Assembly: GCA_019925105.1 (NCBI GenBank)
Contig: JAHGAU010000018.1
Coordinates: 186,001 to 250,000, forward strand
Source: Niebla homalea
Lineage: Eukaryota > Ascomycota > Lecanoromycetes > Lecanorales > Ramalinaceae
Reading direction: 5' to 3'
Length of the DNA: 64,000 nucleotides
Position 1 is the stretch's first letter; each line of letters starts with the position of its first letter. A program made the position numbers and the translations under genes. The notes under the pieces were generated by a model. The model made no database searches, was not told where the DNA came from, and worked only from the letters and a program-made list of their open reading frames with translations. Shown here in pieces: positions 38,263 through 51,312 of the stretch.

Positions 38263-39433
38263 TGATTGATTGATTGATTGATTTATACTACGGATCTAGT
38301 TAAGTTAATTCCGGCGTTCCTTAATACGCGGCCTTTTAGCCTTACTAATAACCGTAAAAACCTGATACTTATAACGTTAAAGTAAAAACCGGCGTTTATT
38401 AGGCTTTTATCCTTTATCCTTTAAGGTAAAGGATATTAACGGCCGTTTAAAAAGTAGTAATTTATTTATATATTTTTTATATTTTAACTCTTTTAAGAAA
38501 ATTTATAATATTATGATTATATCCTTATAAAGGTTATTGTTTAGCTCGTTATTCTTCCGTTCCTTTATACATTTATATTGCCTTAACTTTACGTAACGTT
38601 TTTAAATATTTTTATTAATATTTACGTGCTTAATATATACCCCTTTTATATTATTATTACCGTTAACTTTTTTAAGGACTTTTAATAAACGTTTACTATT
38701 ATATCCTTACGATTATAGAAGATGCTTTCCGGTTTATATAATTAATATAATTAATTTCTGCTTCTCTTTTTCTTCCTTAACCGGTAATAAACCTTTTCCG
38801 TAAAATCTTCGGTAATCTTATTTATCTTTATAGTAAGGTTAAACTATAATAGTAATCCGGTAAATGATATAAACTTAATAATTATCCGGATATTTTACTT
38901 TATAAATAATATCTGGCGGTAATTATAAATATTAGCTTTTACGATAAGTCTTAACTTAATTTCCGTAAGTAAGGGATAAGAAATAAGGATATATATAATG
39001 TTTTATTTTCTTTATTTATACTTATATTTAGTATTTATACGATTTCCGGTATATATAATAAATAAGAAGTAAATTAAACCGTTCTTACTTATCCGGAGTT
39101 AAATTATTAATACGTTATTACCCTTCTTTATAATATTATAATAACGGTAAAAATACTTATTAATAATCTTTTTATCGTTAAGAATTAAATAATAATAACT
39201 TTAAAATATAAAGTTTTTATACTTCTATTAACGTTTAATTTGTTTTATCGTAGCTTATAAGGCGATCGCTATAGTTTTCGCTCTTTAAATCCCCTTAATC
39301 TCGGCCTTTTTTACGCCTGGCGGGAGTTCATATACGTTTAGACTGGCCTCCGGGATGCCGGTAAGGTTAACTTCCCTCTCAGCCTATTCCTGCTTCGTCT
39401 CAGTAGGAGGGGGGATAGGTGTCTTTAGTTTAC
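38263..39433 (-). mobile_element. Element 8: non-LTR-type retroposon with (AATC)n tail
   Basis: 1,171 bp flanked by an identical 15-bp target duplication TTTAATATTTAATAT (38,248-38,262 and 39,434-39,448). At its left end is (TGAT)5, read on the minus strand as an (AATC)n 3' tail. Its right end (39,290-39,430) is GC-richer and barely mutated. A long variable target duplication plus a simple 3' tail is the hallmark of target-primed reverse transcription (LINE or SINE). No reverse transcriptase motif was seen in about 1.1 kb, so it is a SINE-like or truncated LINE copy. Its 3' end resembles element 9. Confidence 0.82.
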
Positions 39434-40639
39434 TTTAATATTTAATATATTTCCTTAATTAATTTAATTTAATAAATTAATTAAAGCTTTAACTTCTATT
39501 TTTATAAACTTATAAAAAAAACAATAAATAATAAATTTTAATATTTAAAAGTTATAAATTTTAAATAAAAGTTTAACTTATTTAAATAAATAAAAGTCGA
39601 TAATAAAATTAAATTATTGAATAATATTAATATATATTTATTATAATCAACGTATATTTTAATCTTATTATCCAACATATTTAACGCGGTATATAAAATA
39701 ATTTCTTATATTTTTTAAAAAGTCTTTATTTTACTTATTAATTTTGAAATCTATTATTTTTTATATATTATAATTATTAGTTTTATTATTAATATTAATA
39801 AATAGAAAAGATAATATAACTTACTTAAATAAAAACTTACGTATTATAATATAATAAAAATAAATAAAAATTTAAATAAAATTTTTTTATTAATTTAAAT
39901 AACCTTAACTTATATATTAAATTATTAATAATATATATAATTATAAACGGTTTTAAATTTTTATTATTTAAAGACTTTAAATAATAATTCATTTTAATAT
40001 TTTTTATCTTAAGTATAATTATATTATTAATGCGGAATTACGGTAAAGGGTAATAATATTTATTGATTTATATTATTTATATATCTTATATTTATAAAAA
40101 AAAAATTTTATAAAATTTTTAAATTTATTAACCTTATTAATTAATATACTATATAATTTTTTTTATTCGAATATTATTGTTATTAAAAACTTTAAAGCCT
40201 TAAGCCTTAATTAAAATATATAATCTTTTATTATTAAAAAAAGTAATAATTAAATAATTAAAATTATAGTAAAATTTACTTTAAACTCCGTAATTAATAA
40301 GAAGTTTACATAATCGTTTTAATTTTAATTTATATAAGATTATAAGTATTATTTAAATATAAAAAATCTTATTAAAAAAAAATTAAAAAGTCTTAATAAT
40401 CCGGGGTAAAAATCTTTTATAGTAATTAATCATAATATTATTATTTTTTTTATAATAAATATATAAATAAGTTCGTATTTTTTAAATAATTAATAATATT
40501 TATAATTTATAAAGAAAGAATTAAAAATAAATAAACGCTAATATTTTATATTAATATTAAAAATAATAAATTTCTATAACTATTAATAAAACTAAAAGAT
40601 TAGTTATTATAAAATAATTAATATTTATAGAAAAACAAA

Positions 40640-41010
40640 TTATATTTTATAAAAAGAATTTATATTTATTTATTAAAATATTATATTTTTATAAAAATAA
40701 ATTATATTTATTTATTAATAAATTATATTTTTGTAAAATCAAATTTTATTTATTAATTAATAAATTATATTTTTATAAAATATAATTATATTTATTAATT
40801 AATAAATTATAATCTAAATTGAAAAATTATATTTTTCATTAATGATTTACATTTATTAATTAATAAATTATAATCTTAATTAAAAAATTATATTTTTTCA
40901 TTAATAATTTATATTTTTAATCAATAAACTATATTTATTTTTGAATAAACTATATTTTTTTTGAATAAATTAAAATTATTTATTAATAAATGTAATTTTT
41001 TTAATAATAA
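40640..41010. repeat. Degenerate A+T tandem repeat
   Basis: About six to eight copies of a loose 45-60-bp unit built on TTATTAATTAATAAATTATA plus a TTTTATAAAA or TTGAAAAATTAT spacer. Boundaries are soft. Confidence 0.6.
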
Positions 41011-41139
41011 ATTATAATAAATAATAAATAAATTATGATAAGTTTTTATTAAATTATAATAAAAATATAATAAAAGTTTTTCGATTATTTTTATAATATA
41101 TATATTTAATAATAGATAAGTAAAAGCCTTTATTTAAAT

Positions 41140-41410
41140 TGAAATATTATAAATATACATATTTATAAACAACTTACTAAAAAAGCTAAATAAAAGGCTA
41201 AATAAATAATATTATAATAGAATAAATATTATATATAAAGCGGCTTATTAGTTATATAAAATAAGATAATTATTAACGTTTTAATATATATAATTTTGAA
41301 TATAGCTTATATATTATTATTTATATTTACGCCTTAAACTTATGCTTTTAATTAATTATACTTTTATTAATTTACTTTTAAATATAATAATGATATTAAA
41401 AAATGTTTTA
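41140..41410. repeat. Dispersed repeat, copy 1
   Basis: Direct-orientation similarity to 58,775-59,045, clearest around AAGCGGCTTATTA and GATTTATATATTATTATTTA-type blocks with the same spacing. The repeat could be an LTR or another element fragment; no target duplication was found. Confidence 0.65.
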
Positions 41411-42099
41411 GTTATATTTCTTTATACTTTTTTTAATAATAATATAAATTATAATTATTACGGAATAAATACCGGGAGCTTTAACACTTATACAATCGAC
41501 CTTAATAATACATATTAAAAATCGATTAAAATTAAAATATTAAATCAATAAATAATTTAATTATTAATAAAATAAAAAAAAATTATATGAGGAAAAACAA
41601 AAATAAATTATTAATTAAAAAATAATAAGAATTATTATTGATTTAAGGATTAAAATTTAAAAATTAAGAATTTTACATTTTTTTTAATTAAATTTTAATA
41701 ATTAATATTTAAATTTTCGACTTTTTAATTTTTAAATTTTAAAGTTTTTTTAATTATGTTGTTTCAGTTTTAATTGAAAATTATTTTATAAGCTTTTTAT
41801 TTTATTATTTCTTATATTATTTATAATATTAAAAAAATATTTTTATTATAATTAATAAATTTATAAAAACATTTTATTTTAAAAAAATTCTTACCCGGTT
41901 AATAATAATTTTATTGAAAAATTAACGTAAAACGGAAAATATAAAAATCATATAAAAAATTTCGAATAAATATTATTTATATTATTAAATAAAAAACCTT
42001 TTAAATAAAATATTATAAATATTTAATATTTTATAAATAAATATAATATTAAAGTAAAATTAATTAAAAACCGGTTTAGAATAGGTTTTTAAACTTTAT

Positions 42100-44246
42100 C
42101 CTTATAAAAGAAGTATATTAATTTCCCGTTAAAAATTTTTTTTTTTTAAAACTTTAAATATTAATATTATTAGTTAATTAAGGAATACGGAAATCGCTTT
42201 TAAAAACGATTTATTAAATTAATTTATTTTTGTAAATAAATTAGATTAAAATTGGTTTTAAATAAAATTTATATAAAATTAATTTTTAAAATAAAAAAAC
42301 TAAAATTATTTAAAAAAAAAGAAAAATTAATTATAAAAATTTTAAATTAAAAATAAACTTAAAATAATATAAATTCTTTTTACCGTTAATTAAAAAAACT
42401 TTTATCCGAATAATAAATTATAAATATTTAATAAAATTCGATATTATCATAATATTTAATTTATTATATACAAATCCCGAAAATAAAGAATTTCTTATTT
42501 TTATTATAAATATAAATATATATAAATAGAAAATAAAATTGTTTAAATTGTTGAATGAATTAATAATTTAATAATATTATATTAATATTTTCTTTTAAAT
42601 ATTTTAACGAATTTACATAAACGTATATCAATAACAATTTTATTTATAATAAATTATTTAAAAAAGATTAATAATAGGTTCATAAATATTTATAAAATTA
42701 CGTAAAGCCGGCTTATACGTAAATATTAATAAATATAAATATTATATTTAAAAAACCACTTTTTTAGGATTATTAATTTTATTAAAAATGATTAAATAAA
42801 TTTAAGAAAAATTTAATTAATACTTAAATAAACCCGGCTTTTAACTTTAAAGTAAATTTAAATTTTTTTTTTAATTTTTATAATTTTTATAAATAATTTA
42901 TATAAGTTTTTTTTTAAAATAATAAAATTTTTATATAAATTAATTTAAAAAGAATTTAAATTTAAATAAAATAAAATTTATAAAATAATTTTTAATAAAA
43001 TAAGAAAAATATTATTTCCGCTCTTATATTTTAATATTTAATTAAATTATTAAAAACAATATTAAAAACGGACTTTTCTGATTATATTAATATTAATATT
43101 CTATTATAATATAATAACAATAAAGTTTTTTATTTAATTATTTTTTATAATAAAATTTTAATTTTTAAAGAATATAATTACGAAATTTATAATGAAAAAC
43201 TTTTAATTATTCTTAATAATTTTAAAATATAAAAAATTAATTTTAAATATATGAATATTTTTACTAAAGTATTTATTAATTATAAAAATTTTAAATATTT
43301 TATAAAAAAAAAAAAGCTTATTAAAAAATAAATATAATAAATAAATATTTTTATCAATTATAATTTTCAATTTATTTATATTTTAATAAAAAAAAATAAA
43401 AAACTAATATTTTCATAAAAATAACGGTTTTTATTCTTATTTTTTTTAATAATAATGGGGAAAAAATATATATATTAAAGAATTTTACCTTCTAATTTTA
43501 TTTAATTAAAGCCGACTAAATAAAAAACGGAAAAAAAAAATTTAAAAACCAAAAATTATTAAGAATTTCACTATAAAAATAAAGCGGCTTAATTTAAAAA
43601 ATAAAAAATATAATCAATTTTGGTTTAAGATTATTAACGATAAATATAATAATTATATTAATAAATCTGGTATTTTGTATTATAAAAATTATTTTTATAT
43701 ACCGGATTTATTAATAATTAAAGTTTTAAAAAACGTATATAATTAATTTTTATTTATTTATTTAAATATTTTAAATATTTTAGATTTTATTAAATATAAT
43801 TTTTATATCCCCGGTATTAAGTCCATAATCGAAAAATATTTTTATAATTATTAAATTTATAAAAGAATTAAAGTTTTTAAAAATAAAAAAAATAAACTAT
43901 TATATTTATTATTTATATCGGATTAATAATAATAAGGTTTCTCAATAAATCTAAGTATTATATTATTTAAATTAAAGAAATATAACCTAATATTTGTTAT
44001 TTATTATAAATTATTAAAAAAACAATTTTACGTCTTAATTATTAATAAAAATAAAAAAACTTTAATTAAAAAATTCGTTAATATTATTCTTTAAGAAATT
44101 AATTGATATTATAATTTTTTTTAATTATTTATATCGGATTATAAGTTTTAATATATATTTATTATATAAAAAAATTTATATTAAAGGCTTATCATTAAAG
44201 TAATTTATTTATTATTTTATTACTTTAAATTAAATAAATAAATAAG
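42100..44246 (+). pseudogene. Element 7: Ty3/gypsy RT, RNase H and first part of integrase
   Basis: RT at about 42,100-42,960 includes an N-E-F-x-x-x-Y-I-N-N-x-F-I-Y block near 42,600-42,645 (family D-E-F-x-x-A-Y-I-D-D-I-L-I-Y), then (A)-x-F-N-F-x-x-F-Y-K. RNase H at 43,060-43,400 is clear: T-D-F-S-D-Y, K-E-Y-N-Y-E-I-Y-N-x-K-L-L-I-I, then (F)-T-K-V-F-I-N-Y-K-N-F-K-Y-F. Integrase at 43,610-44,246 includes G-I-L-Y-Y-K-N-x-F-Y-I-P-D-L and Y-I-P-G-I-K-S-I-I-E-K-Y, up to the H-P-Q-T-D-G-Q region, where element 9 interrupts it. It resumes at 51,478. Confidence 0.85.
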
Positions 44247-44817
44247 GGGGGCGAGCGCGGCGAAATGGCATTTTTGCGTACAGAAGATAAACTATAGAAT
44301 AATTAAATATTTTAAGGGTAAGGGACGATTTCATTAAGAGCCCTTAAACCTTATCCGGTAAGTTACGTAATTAATATGAATAAAATAATAATAAATATTT
44401 AATGATTTACGGGCACCCATAATTAATCTTAAATAAGCCTAGTTATTACGTAAAGCCAATAAAAAAGGGTTATAAAAATTTAACGTTAAAAAATCAAAGT
44501 TAAGATTAAATAAAGTTAATCCGAAAAACTATATAATAAAATACTTAAGGTAAAGTCCCGTTATTAAGAGAAGTAAAATTATATAATTAAGGCTATTTCC
44601 TTCCGATTAAGTTTAATATTATTATTAAAGTTTTACCGCGGATTATAACGTTAAAAAGTAAAGGATTTTTAATAAAAATAATAAATTAAAGATTTACAGT
44701 AATTATTAATTTTAATTAAATTAATATAAAAACTTAATCGTAATATTAAGTTAAATAGTTATAAGGGAGAGGTTTTTATCTAAATCGGGTTAATATTTAG
44801 GGTAAGCTAAGGTTAAG

Positions 44818-45286
44818 TGTTGCGGATCCTAAGGTCACTTAGTTGTAATTAGTCTTAAAGGGGTAGGTTGGTTTTTATAGACGAGAAGTATAGAGGCACA
44901 GCGTTAAATAAATATAATTTTAATTTACTTTCTCTGAATTTAATACTTTTAATTTAAAAGTATTATTAAATATAAGGAGATCTAAACTTTAAAATAAAGG
45001 AAAGGTTCTATATAATCCTCCTTTTATACCGTACTCGTTAATTCGTTTTATTCGTCTTATAAATTTATAAGTTTTTAAGTTATTTTTACTCGTATACTCG
45101 TTTTACTCGTATTTTAATTTTACGAGCTTCCGAGTCGCTTTTACTCGTATATTCGTTACCGTCTTATTCCGATTTAATAAGCCATTAATAGCTTCGCTCG
45201 CTTTTCGTCTTAACGCTTACGTTATCTTTTTTAATAATAACCCGGTTTTATATATATATAGTTTAATTTTAATATTAATCGTAATA
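44818..45286 (-). repeat. Element 6 LTR, left copy (3' LTR of the minus-strand element)
   Basis: First 100 bases almost unmutated (TGTTGCGGATCCTAAGGTCA...), last 60 heavily C-to-T changed. Contains several ACTCGT boxes at 45,028-45,160 (ACTCGTTAATTCG, TACTCGTATACTCG). Confidence 0.93.
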
Positions 45287-47250
45287 TTATTCCTTTTTTA
45301 TATTGGAATATTATCGATAATATTCTATTCTTCGTTTTTTATTATATCCTCCTTATTATATTAAATCGTTAATAAATAAACCGTCTCCGTTTAACTTAAC
45401 GTATTAATAACTTTAATATTATAATATATCCGTATTCTTAATATCTTTAGTTTAATAAAGAGTATTATATTCTTCTTAATTCTTAATTTTATAATTCTTA
45501 TATTTATAAAAACTTTTATTAATATAACGTAAAAAGCGTTATTAATAATAATTTTAATTATTTAAATAAAAAGCATAAAAAAATAAATTCTAAAATTCTT
45601 TTTATTAAGAAAAATAAAAAAATAACTTATATAATTTTATTTTGTTAATTCGTTTTAATATTAAGCGTTTAAAGTAGTAAAAAGCTTTTTTACGTAATTG
45701 TAAAGAAAATATAATCCGTTATAATCTTTTTAATCTTAAGGAATTAAAAGTAATTAAAACTTAATAATAACCGGATATTTCCGACGCTTTTAATTCTTCT
45801 ATTAATAATAAAACCTTTATTAATAATATTTCTTTTAACTTTTTTAAATTATAATTCCTTAATTTGTTCTTAATTGATATTACTAATAGAACTTTCTTAA
45901 TATTTTATAGAGTTTAATATAAAATAATATTCTAGTTCTTAAGTATTCTTTAAGTCCGGATATGCTTTTTATTTAATTAAATACTAATCTCCCTTTTAAT
46001 TTAGAATTTTATTAACTTTAAATAAAGTATTTTCTTTATATTTATACTATAAAGTAATTATTATTGATATTTTTTAGGTGTTTTCTTTAATAATAATACG
46101 TAAAATATTAAGTATATTTCCACGTTTCTTAATAATTTTAATTTATAATTAATTAGTTTTCTGATTATTTAAATTATAAATAAGCCGACTTTTATATAAT
46201 TAAGCTTTTTACTTAATTTCTTAATTTATCAGGTTTTATATATATAATTATACTTTATTCCTTTCTTTTAATTAAGGTCCTTTTATACGTTTCTTATTTT
46301 AATAATTTATTATTTTTATTTATGCTTTCTTTAATTAATTTTAAATATTTCGGTATAAAACCTTTAAGTCTTATACGTATTTAATTACCTTATTTACTAT
46401 AGAATTTAAATATAATTTTTTTATTATCCTTAAGTATTATTTATAATTTATAAAAAATAAATTCCTATAGCTATTAATATAAAATTATTTATTATAAGCT
46501 CCGTTATAGGTAATAATATTACTTAATTACTTTACTAGTTATTAATATAATATTATAAGTATATTTTTAATATCCGATTTATTTATTTTATTTAATTTAA
46601 TTATTTATCTATAAGTAATAAGTTATTAATAACTTTATTTTAATACTTAATTCTTCCGTTATTATGTTTTAATACGTTAATATAAATAACTTATCTTTAT
46701 TTAAGATAATTTTTTCCGGAAATCCTTTAATCTTAACGACTTTATTAAAGAATAAATATATTAACTTTATCGTATCGTATTCTTTTCTAAATAGGATAAA
46801 AAAAATATATTTTATATATTTATTAACTATTATTAGGATAGTATTATAGATTTCTTTTATTATAAGTTCTTATAATCTTAATAGTTTTATAATAAAATTT
46901 ATTATTAACGATCTTTACGGAAACTTAAGTAATTTTATCCTTTATAAATATTTATATTTTTAATAATTCTTTACTTTATTTCTTTAATATAATAAACGCT
47001 CTTTAACGTAATTCCTAATAATTAATCTTAATTTTAATAACGCTTAATATCTTATTATAACTTTTTATATTCTTATAACTTTAAGATATCTATATTATAA
47101 GTTATTATAATATACTTTTATTAATTTATTTAACTTATTATTTAATATATATTATTTTTCGTTATATTTCAATAATATTTTTCTTTTATCTTTAATTTAT
47201 TATTTAACTTTTATATCGTTTTAATAGTTTCTTTAAATATCTTTTAATAA
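45287..47250 (-). pseudogene. Element 6 integrase
   Basis: On the minus strand, about 46,960 down to 46,640, the frame reads F-I-I-K-L-L-R then I-Y-N-T-I-L-I-I-V-N-K-Y-I-K-Y-I-F-F-I-P-F, matching the D-F-I-x-x-L-P-x-S...Y-D-x-I-L-V-I-V-D-R-x-x-K core. Then G-F-P-E-K-I-I-L-N-K-D-K-L-F corresponds to G-x-P-x-x-I-V-S-D-R-D-x-x-F. Catalytic Asp codons read Asn. At about 46,230-46,060 is K-L-S-K-K-L-N-Y-I-K-V-G-L-F, the GPY/F-type C-terminal domain. The 0.7 kb after it is the 3' untranslated part before the 3' LTR. Confidence 0.83.
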
Positions 47251-48720
47251 ATCGCGTTTTGTATATATTCTTATTATATTTATATTACTTAATTTAAGTA
47301 TTTTATCGTTATTAATTTTTAGTATTATTATATTATTATTATTCTTCTATTTATATAGATTTAATTTCCTATTTAATCCGTTTATTATTTAATTATTTTT
47401 ATTTAACGAATAAGTTATCTTAAACTTATATTATCCTAATAACTTTAATTATTATATTTATCTTCTATTTAATTACTTTATTATTATAAAGTATATTAAA
47501 TTCTTATAATTTATTAATACTTTAATATCGTTAACTTTTTTAATATATACCCTTTATTATTAAAAAACTAATATAACTATTAATAGTTCCTTATTATAAA
47601 TATTATAGTTCTACTTTATATCCGTTTTTTTCTTTAAGTAATATATTACGGATTTTTAGACTTTATCGTACTTTTATAATAAGTAAATTCTTATTACTTT
47701 ATTTAATATATCCGTTTCTATTTTAATAACTTTCTTAAATTAAAACGTTTATAATATAAATATTTATATATAAGTTTCCTTTAATTATTAAAACGCCTTT
47801 TATTATTTTTCCTTTTATTTATATAAGGTATCTTTCCTTATAAGTTTTATTAAAAGTAAAACTATTTTTGAGAATCCTTTAATAAATCGTTAATTAAAGT
47901 TAATCGTATTTAAGAATAATTATAATTTTTTTATAATTTTTAATTTTAATTACTTTAATAAGCTTTAAACTTTTATTAAATCGGGTTTTATTCCCGTAAT
48001 TATTACGATATATCCTAGGAATTTTATATTTATTTAATAAAATTTATATTTTTCCGATTTTAACTTTAATCCTACCTTTAAAAGGCATTATAGTATAGTT
48101 ATAATATCTCTTTTATAATCTTCCAGAGTTTTCGAATAAATTAATATATTATTTAATTATACGATTATATATTTTCTGAATAAGTTCCTTAATATATTAT
48201 TTATTAATACTTAATATATAATAAATATGTTAATAAGTCCAAATAACATAATTAAATATTTAAATAGTCCTCCTTTCATTTTAAAGGTTATTTTTTATTC
48301 TTTTCCCTTCTTTGTTTATATTAAGTTATATACTCTACGTTGATTTAATAATATAAAGAATTTTTTTTTTTTTTATAATTTAATCTTTTATTTTATTTAC
48401 GTTTAATAATAACTATCGATTTTTAATAGTAATTACGTTTAACTTTTTATAGTCTATATATATCCTTAGTTTTCCATTTTTCTTTAAAATAAATAATATA
48501 GGGTATCCTGCCGAAAATAATAACGGCCTTATAAATCCCTTTATAAGGTTTTTCCTTAAGTACTTATTTAAAGCCTTAAATTCTTTTTCTGAAAGGTAAT
48601 AAATAGGTTTAAATATTAAGTTTATCCTTTTAATTAATAGTATTTCGTAATCTTACGGCTAATATTTTAATAAGGTTTCTTCCGGTAAACCTTCTTTAAA
48701 AAGGTACGACTATTCCTAAT
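47251..48720 (-). pseudogene. Element 6 reverse transcriptase and RNase H
   Basis: Minus strand, about 48,570-48,395: A-L-N-K-Y-L-R-K-N-L-I-K-G-F-I-R, then G-Y-P-I-L-F-I-L-K-K-N-G-K-L-R-I and Y-I-D-Y-K-K-L-N-V-I-T-I-K-N-R. This is the textbook gypsy RT start, with Cys of R-x-C-V-D-Y as Tyr. About 175 bases are free of stops, which is unusual for this window. The palm continues to about 48.0 kb and RNase H is expected at about 47.9-47.3 kb, though I did not resolve it in detail. Confidence 0.82.
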
Positions 48721-50845
48721 ACTCTTCTAGAATTAAGGGTTTATTAATTCCTTTTTTACTTTTAACCTCGGAATTAAGTAACCCTATTTTTAATCCTATT
48801 AAAGTAAATAATATATTTATTTACTCCGTATTTAAATCCTTTATTATATATAATTCTATATTATTCTTATTTATAGACTTTTCGTAAGTTTCCTTAAGTA
48901 TTTAAGCGTTAATAATTACGTTAATCTTAAACCGTAATTAATTAATTTTTTAATCGATAATTAAATTATATTTTTTTAATTAAGATATTCTTAATATAAG
49001 GTTATAAGTAATTAATTTAAGTACGTTTAATAAAAGTGTTTCACGGTACTATTAAATCGTATTTATTATTTATATAAATACGGTTATTCTTATAATATAA
49101 GTTATTCCCGGTATTCTTTTTCTGGTAATTTTTATTAACGGATATAATTCTTTCTTTATTTACGTCATTATTCCTATTTTCCGTATCACGTTAGCCGATA
49201 TATAATTTCTTAATACTTTAATATCGATTAAAATAACGATTAATATTTTATTAATATTTAACCGTATTATTAAATAACGTTTATAATTCCGGTTCTTATA
49301 CGTATTATATATTACGTTAATTTAGAATAATATAGTAATTTAATAACCGAAATCTTTCTTCTTTTATCGGTAATTTTTGTAGTAATTTACTTAATACTTT
49401 TATTATATACTAAATCCAGTTACTTCTTTTAATCCTTCCGTATAATAGCTTTAACAATATTAATTCACGTTTAATAAGTTAATTTTCTTTATTTACTTTT
49501 ATTAACTTATTCCGTATTTAAAGAAATAATAATTTTCTTTTTAATCTTATAAATAACTTAAGTACTTATTATCTTTATATTTATTTTATTAAGGTAATAA
49601 GTATTATAATTACTTTAATTTTTAAGCTTTTACCCGTTTAATCGGACGCTTTTATATTAATTATAATATTCTTTATAGTATTTAATTTAATATAATAAAT
49701 TATAAACTTAATTTTTTAAATTTACTTTATATTATCTTTATATATCCGACGGTTTTCTTTATAACTTAAGGTCGTAATATTATCTTCTTATAAGATTTTC
49801 TCTTAGTTTTTCCGTTATATTATAATCTTTAAGTAAATTATGATCCACTTCTTTTAATATTATTTTTAATTTTTTACCCTTTAATATAACTTTTTTCTCT
49901 TATTCGGATTCTATTTTATTTTAAGATAAAATTTTTTTTTATTGTTTTTTTTTAATTAAACGGTATTTTCTAAAAATATATTTATTATATTTAACTATAA
50001 TTGTTATATTTCACCCTTTAATTAATAGTTCCGTATTAAATATCCTTCTTTCTTATAAGAATAATACTTTTTATTATTAAGCTTACGTTTTCGATTTTTA
50101 TTCTATAATATTAATATATCCAGCTTTATAAGGTTATTTTATAATTTCCCTCCCTATAAATTACGGCGTCCGGGGTTTCTTTTAAATTAACTTCCTTACG
50201 TAATTTATCCCGTAAATTTATTTCAGTTTTTTTACTTCTTAATATTACGTTGATAAAGCTTATTATTTAACTTAATAAATACCTTTATAAGAGTTTTAAT
50301 ATCGTTAATAACTCCCATATACCGTATTAATTTATCTTAAATATTATCCTTTAAACCTTTTTTAAATATAAATATTTATACCTTATCGTTTTACTTTATT
50401 TACGTAACGTAATATTAAAATACTATTATATAATCTATTATTAACTTAATTTATTTTATTTATTATATAACTCCTTTAATTATAAATTCTTTATTAATTA
50501 ATCCGAATACGTACCTTATATATTATTTAAATACTATATAATTCTTAATTTACGCTATAATTCCGCTATCCGTAATTCCTTTTAAATATTCTTAAAGGTC
50601 CGCGTTAATTTATATTAATACTTTATTTTATATATATATTATTATTATCGGTATTTTATCTTTTTTATCGATAGTCTTATTATTTAAACGAAAGTATAAA
50701 TCGCATTATAGTAGTTGGTTATTAAGTTTATTCCGTTTTTTATAATAAAGATCCGGCTTAAAAAACTTATTTCTATTTTTTTCCGTATTAATAGAGCGAC
50801 GTATTTTATTTAATCGGTTAATGTTTAATTAATTTATTCTTAATA
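48721..50845 (-). pseudogene. Element 6 gag-protease region and leader
   Basis: Between the 5' LTR (50,846-51,312) and RT on the minus strand. The length (about 2.1 kb) fits Gag plus protease. No zinc knuckle or protease motif was identified by eye. Assigned from element structure only. Confidence 0.5.
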
Positions 50846-51312
50846 TATTACGGATTTTAAAATTATTTAATTATAATTAATCTTAAAAAGGTAAATTAAT
50901 TTTTATAAAAGAGGAATATATAAATATAGCGTTAAATAAGTATAATTTTAATTTTTTTTTTAAATTTAATGTTTTTAATTTAAAGGTATTATTAAATATA
51001 AAGCGATTTAAACTTTAAAGTAAAAATAAGGTTTTATATAGTCCTTTTTCTATACCGTACTTATTAACTCGTTCTACTTATTTTATAAGTCTATAAGCCT
51101 TTAAGTTATTCCTACTTATATACTTATCCTATTTATATTCCGATCCTACGAACTTTTAAGTCGCTTTTACTTATATACTCGTTGCCGTCTTGTTCCGATC
51201 TAACGAGTTATTAATAGCCTTACTCGCTTCTCGTTTTAACGCTTATATTATCTCCTCTGGTAATAACCCGGTTTCATGCATATACAGTTTGGTCCTAGCA
51301 CCAATCGTAACA
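50846..51312 (-). repeat. Element 6 LTR, right copy (5' LTR of the minus-strand element)
   Basis: Right end nearly unmutated (CATGCATATACAGTTTGGTC...), left end G-to-A changed; complementary to the pattern in the left copy. Ends TAACA, then the TTAAG duplication. Confidence 0.93.

Larger units (their letters stand above)
39449..42099. other. Unassigned; upstream part of element 7 expected here
   Basis: By order, the Gag and protease of element 7 should lie here, but no motif was readable. It contains the A+T tandem repeat at 40,640-41,010 and the dispersed repeat at 41,140-41,410. No 5' LTR for element 7 was recognised. Confidence 0.4.
44818..51312 (-). mobile_element. Element 6: Ty3/gypsy LTR retrotransposon, minus strand
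   Basis: Direct repeats 44,818-45,286 (469 bp) and 50,846-51,312 (467 bp) begin TGTTGCGG/TATTACGG and end TAATA/TAACA. A perfect TTAAG target duplication lies at 44,813-44,817 and 51,313-51,317. The interior reads on the minus strand as a gypsy polyprotein: RT near 48.5 kb, integrase near 46.6-47.0 kb, integrase C-terminus near 46.1 kb. Total 6.5 kb, a full-length element. It has fewer in-frame stops than its neighbours in RT but is still RIP-damaged. Inserted in element 9. Confidence 0.93.
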
